42,324 nucleotides of DNA from contig JAERTK010000033.1 of the NCBI GenBank assembly GCA_016844935.1, positions 1 to 42,324 of the forward strand. Direction: 5' to 3'. The notes under the pieces were generated by a model, which worked only from the letters and a program-made list of their open reading frames with translations, was not told where the DNA came from and did not search any database. Position numbers and translations under genes: made by a program. Shown one piece after another: positions 40,767 to 42,324 of this stretch. This DNA comes from Desulfobacteraceae bacterium (GTDB taxonomy: Bacteria; Desulfobacterota; DSM-4660; Desulfatiglandales; Desulfatiglandaceae). How positions within the stretch are numbered: position 1 is the first letter of the stretch; each line of letters starts with the position of its first letter.

Positions 40767-41834
40767 ATGGCGCAAAAGTCACCCATACCATCCGACTATG
40801 CACAGGCTTTTGAAGCCATCAAGAAACGGGTGCGCGCCGCCCAATACGATGCTCTGAAGGCCGTCAACAAGCAATTGATTGCTCTGTATTGGGATGTCGG
40901 CGGCATCATTGTGGTCCGTCAGGAAAGTTCAGCCTGGGGAAGATCCGTGGTGGAGCGAGTGGCTGCTGATCTACAGCAGGAGTTTCCGGGTATTTCAGGT
41001 TTTTCAGCGTCCAACCTGTGGCGAATGCGTGGTTTCTACAAGACCTATGCCGAAAACGAAAAACTCGCACCAATGGTGCGAGAAATCGGCTGGAGCCACA
41101 ATGTTATGATCATGGAAAAATGCCGTGATTCAAAACAGCGTGAATTCTACATCCGCATGACTGCAAAATTCGGTTGGACCAAGAATGTCCTGGCCATCCG
41201 TATTCAGGATCAAACCTATGAAAAGACCCTGCTGGGTCAAAACAACTTCAACGAAACATTGCCCGGGACCGTCAGTGCACAGGCCAAACTGGCCGTGCGA
41301 GATGAATATACCTTTGACTTTCTGGAGTTGGGGGAAGAGCACAGCGAAAGAGAACTTGAACGGGCCATCATTTCCCGAATTGAACATTTCCTGCGCGAAA
41401 TGGGCGGGATGTTCGCCTTCATGGGGAGCCAGTACCGTCTGGAGATCGACGGCCAGGAATTTTTTATCGACCTGCTGCTCTACCACCGCCTGCTCAAATG
41501 CCTGGTGGCTATCGAACTGAAAATCAGCGACTTCAAACCCGAATATGTGGGCAAGATGCAGTTTTATCTCGCTGCCCTGGACGATCGCGTCCGCATGCCC
41601 GACGAAAACCCCTCCATCGGCATGATCCTGTGCCGCGACAAAAAGCGCACCATCGTGGAATACGCCCTCAAGGAGAGCAATAAACCCATCGGTGTGGCTA
41701 CATATCGCATCGTTCGCAAACTCCCTGAGGAGTTGAAAGGGAAACTACCTGATCCGAAACAGATTGGGAAGCTGCTGGAGGCGGTTGAATTGCCTAAAGG
41801 AAAAGCGGATGTGGGTAGCGGGGAGGGGGCGTAA
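40767..41834 (+). CDS. DUF1016/YhcG-type PD-(D/E)xK nuclease-domain protein
   Basis: 355 residues. N-terminal winged-helix DUF1016 region (AVNKQLIALYWDVGGIIVVRQ, SASNLWRMRGFYKTYAENEKLAPMVREIGWSHN) followed by a nuclease fold with D235 (FIDLLLYH), E250 and K252 (IELK) and FYLAALDD. YhcG-type genes are often encoded in restriction-modification and other defence loci, and their exact task is unclear. The gene starts three bases after the hsdM stop behind GGGGGAGG and ends three bases before hsdS. It may be a regulator or an extra nuclease. Confidence 0.9.
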   Translation: MAQKSPIPSDYAQAFEAIKKRVRAAQYDALKAVNKQLIALYWDVGGIIVVRQESSAWGRSVVERVAADLQQEFPGISGFSASNLWRMRGFYKTYAENEKLAPMVREIGWSHNVMIMEKCRDSKQREFYIRMTAKFGWTKNVLAIRIQDQTYEKTLLGQNNFNETLPGTVSAQAKLAVRDEYTFDFLELGEEHSERELERAIISRIEHFLREMGGMFAFMGSQYRLEIDGQEFFIDLLLYHRLLKCLVAIELKISDFKPEYVGKMQFYLAALDDRVRMPDENPSIGMILCRDKKRTIVEYALKESNKPIGVATYRIVRKLPEELKGKLPDPKQIGKLLEAVELPKGKADVGSGEGA

Positions 41835-41836
41835 CG

Positions 41837-42324
41837 GTGTCGAAAGAAGAAGAAAAGTTGCCGGAGGGCTGGGTAAAAACAACACTATATGATGTAACAG
41901 TTTCACGTAAGGAGAAAGTTGACCCACTATCAATAAAACCAGTTCCCTATATCAGTCTAAAACACATTGAATCCGTTACAAATCGCATCATTAGTCATGG
42001 AATGAGTACTGATGTTAAAAGCCTAAAATCAGTTTTTTGCTCAGGAGATGTCCTATATGGAAAACTTAGGCCATACTTGAATAAGGTCTCTCAACCTGAA
42101 TTCAAAGGTGTTTGCTCAACTGATATCTTGGTTTTCGCACCCTCACAGGCATTAGATAATCGGTTTTTATTGAGGTTGCTTTCCAGAATAGAAACCGTAG
42201 AATACGCTAATAGGAATTCAAAAGGGATCAATTTACCAAGGATAAGCCCACATAAACTTGATGAGATGCAAATCAAACTCCCTCCTTTCAAAGAGCAGAA
42301 ACGCATCGTCGCCAAAATCGAAGA
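41837..42324 (+). CDS. hsdS: Type I restriction-modification specificity S subunit, 3'-truncated
   Basis: At least 162 residues from a GTG at 41837 with GGGAGGGGG upstream; the gene runs off the window. The start LPEGWVKTTLYDV, LYGKLRPYLNKV, a first target-recognition domain of about 140 residues, and the conserved region LPPFKEQKRIVAKIE are clear HsdS features. It reads the target sequence for the M2S complex. The recognition domain is AT-rich and unlike the surrounding genes in base use, as expected for exchangeable S-subunit modules. The second domain is beyond the edge. Confidence 0.9.
   Translation, partial: MSKEEEKLPEGWVKTTLYDVTVSRKEKVDPLSIKPVPYISLKHIESVTNRIISHGMSTDVKSLKSVFCSGDVLYGKLRPYLNKVSQPEFKGVCSTDILVFAPSQALDNRFLLRLLSRIETVEYANRNSKGINLPRISPHKLDEMQIKLPPFKEQKRIVAKIE

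Noticed and set aside
1-42324. CRISPR array, tRNA or rRNA genes
   Set aside because: No regularly spaced direct repeats of 25-40 bp, no cloverleaf-like sequence and no ribosomal RNA segment were seen by eye.

Overview
The window looks like chromosomal DNA of an anaerobic, probably sulfate-reducing Desulfobacterota bacterium (Desulfobacteraceae-like). This is inferred from the gene content: a carbon monoxide dehydrogenase, a corrinoid methyl-transfer module, a tungsten-type aldehyde:ferredoxin oxidoreductase, rubredoxin/rubrerythrin redox genes, TRAP and Liv transporters, and sigma-54 type promoters. No rRNA, tRNA, CRISPR array or complete mobile element was seen.

Layout. 1-595: 3' part of a DmsB-type iron-sulfur subunit. 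923-3820: a C1 pair, a methyltransferase fused to a corrinoid protein, then a uroporphyrinogen-decarboxylase-family protein lacking the usual zinc ligands. 4059-8075: a strong sigma-54 promoter followed by an unusual rubredoxin-like protein, the CO dehydrogenase CooS, and a SagB-like tandem nitroreductase behind a 7-bp tandem/inverted repeat. 8129-9973: an exported MsrA-MsrB fusion facing exonuclease III. 10357-14246: a second sigma-54 promoter and nine tightly packed redox genes: two Cys-rich mini-proteins, flavodoxin, rubredoxin, thioredoxin 2, a rubrerythrin-like protein, a Cys-rich glutaredoxin, the ferredoxin:thioredoxin reductase catalytic subunit, and an iron-sulfur flavoprotein fused to an arsenate-reductase-like domain. 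14279-18747 (minus): a TRAP transporter with an aryl/acyl-CoA ligase. 18926-19770 (minus): an ECF sigma factor with a zinc-binding anti-sigma factor.

19910-29701 appears to be one catabolic locus. It holds a MoaD-like sulfur carrier, a divergent aldehyde oxidoreductase, a beta-keto acid cleavage enzyme and, on the minus strand, iclR, a class III aminotransferase and a complete Liv-type ABC importer. The genes fit uptake of an amino compound, transamination, aldehyde oxidation and keto-acid cleavage. The substrate is unknown. An excellent promoter with an overlapping palindrome precedes iclR.

29803-42324 is more accessory: a QueG-like Fe-S protein, a cytidylate-kinase-like protein, and an XPB-type helicase with a separate XPB-N-like partner. 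A type I restriction-modification operon then reads outward: radC overlapping hsdR, hsdM, a DUF1016/YhcG-type nuclease, and hsdS, which runs off the window. This is probably a defence locus.

The most interesting points are the sigma-54 redox operon and its palindromic upstream motifs shared with the cooS promoter, the flavoprotein-ArsC fusion, the unassigned AOR/BKACE/aminotransferase pathway, and the radC-hsdR coupling beside the two-gene XPB system.
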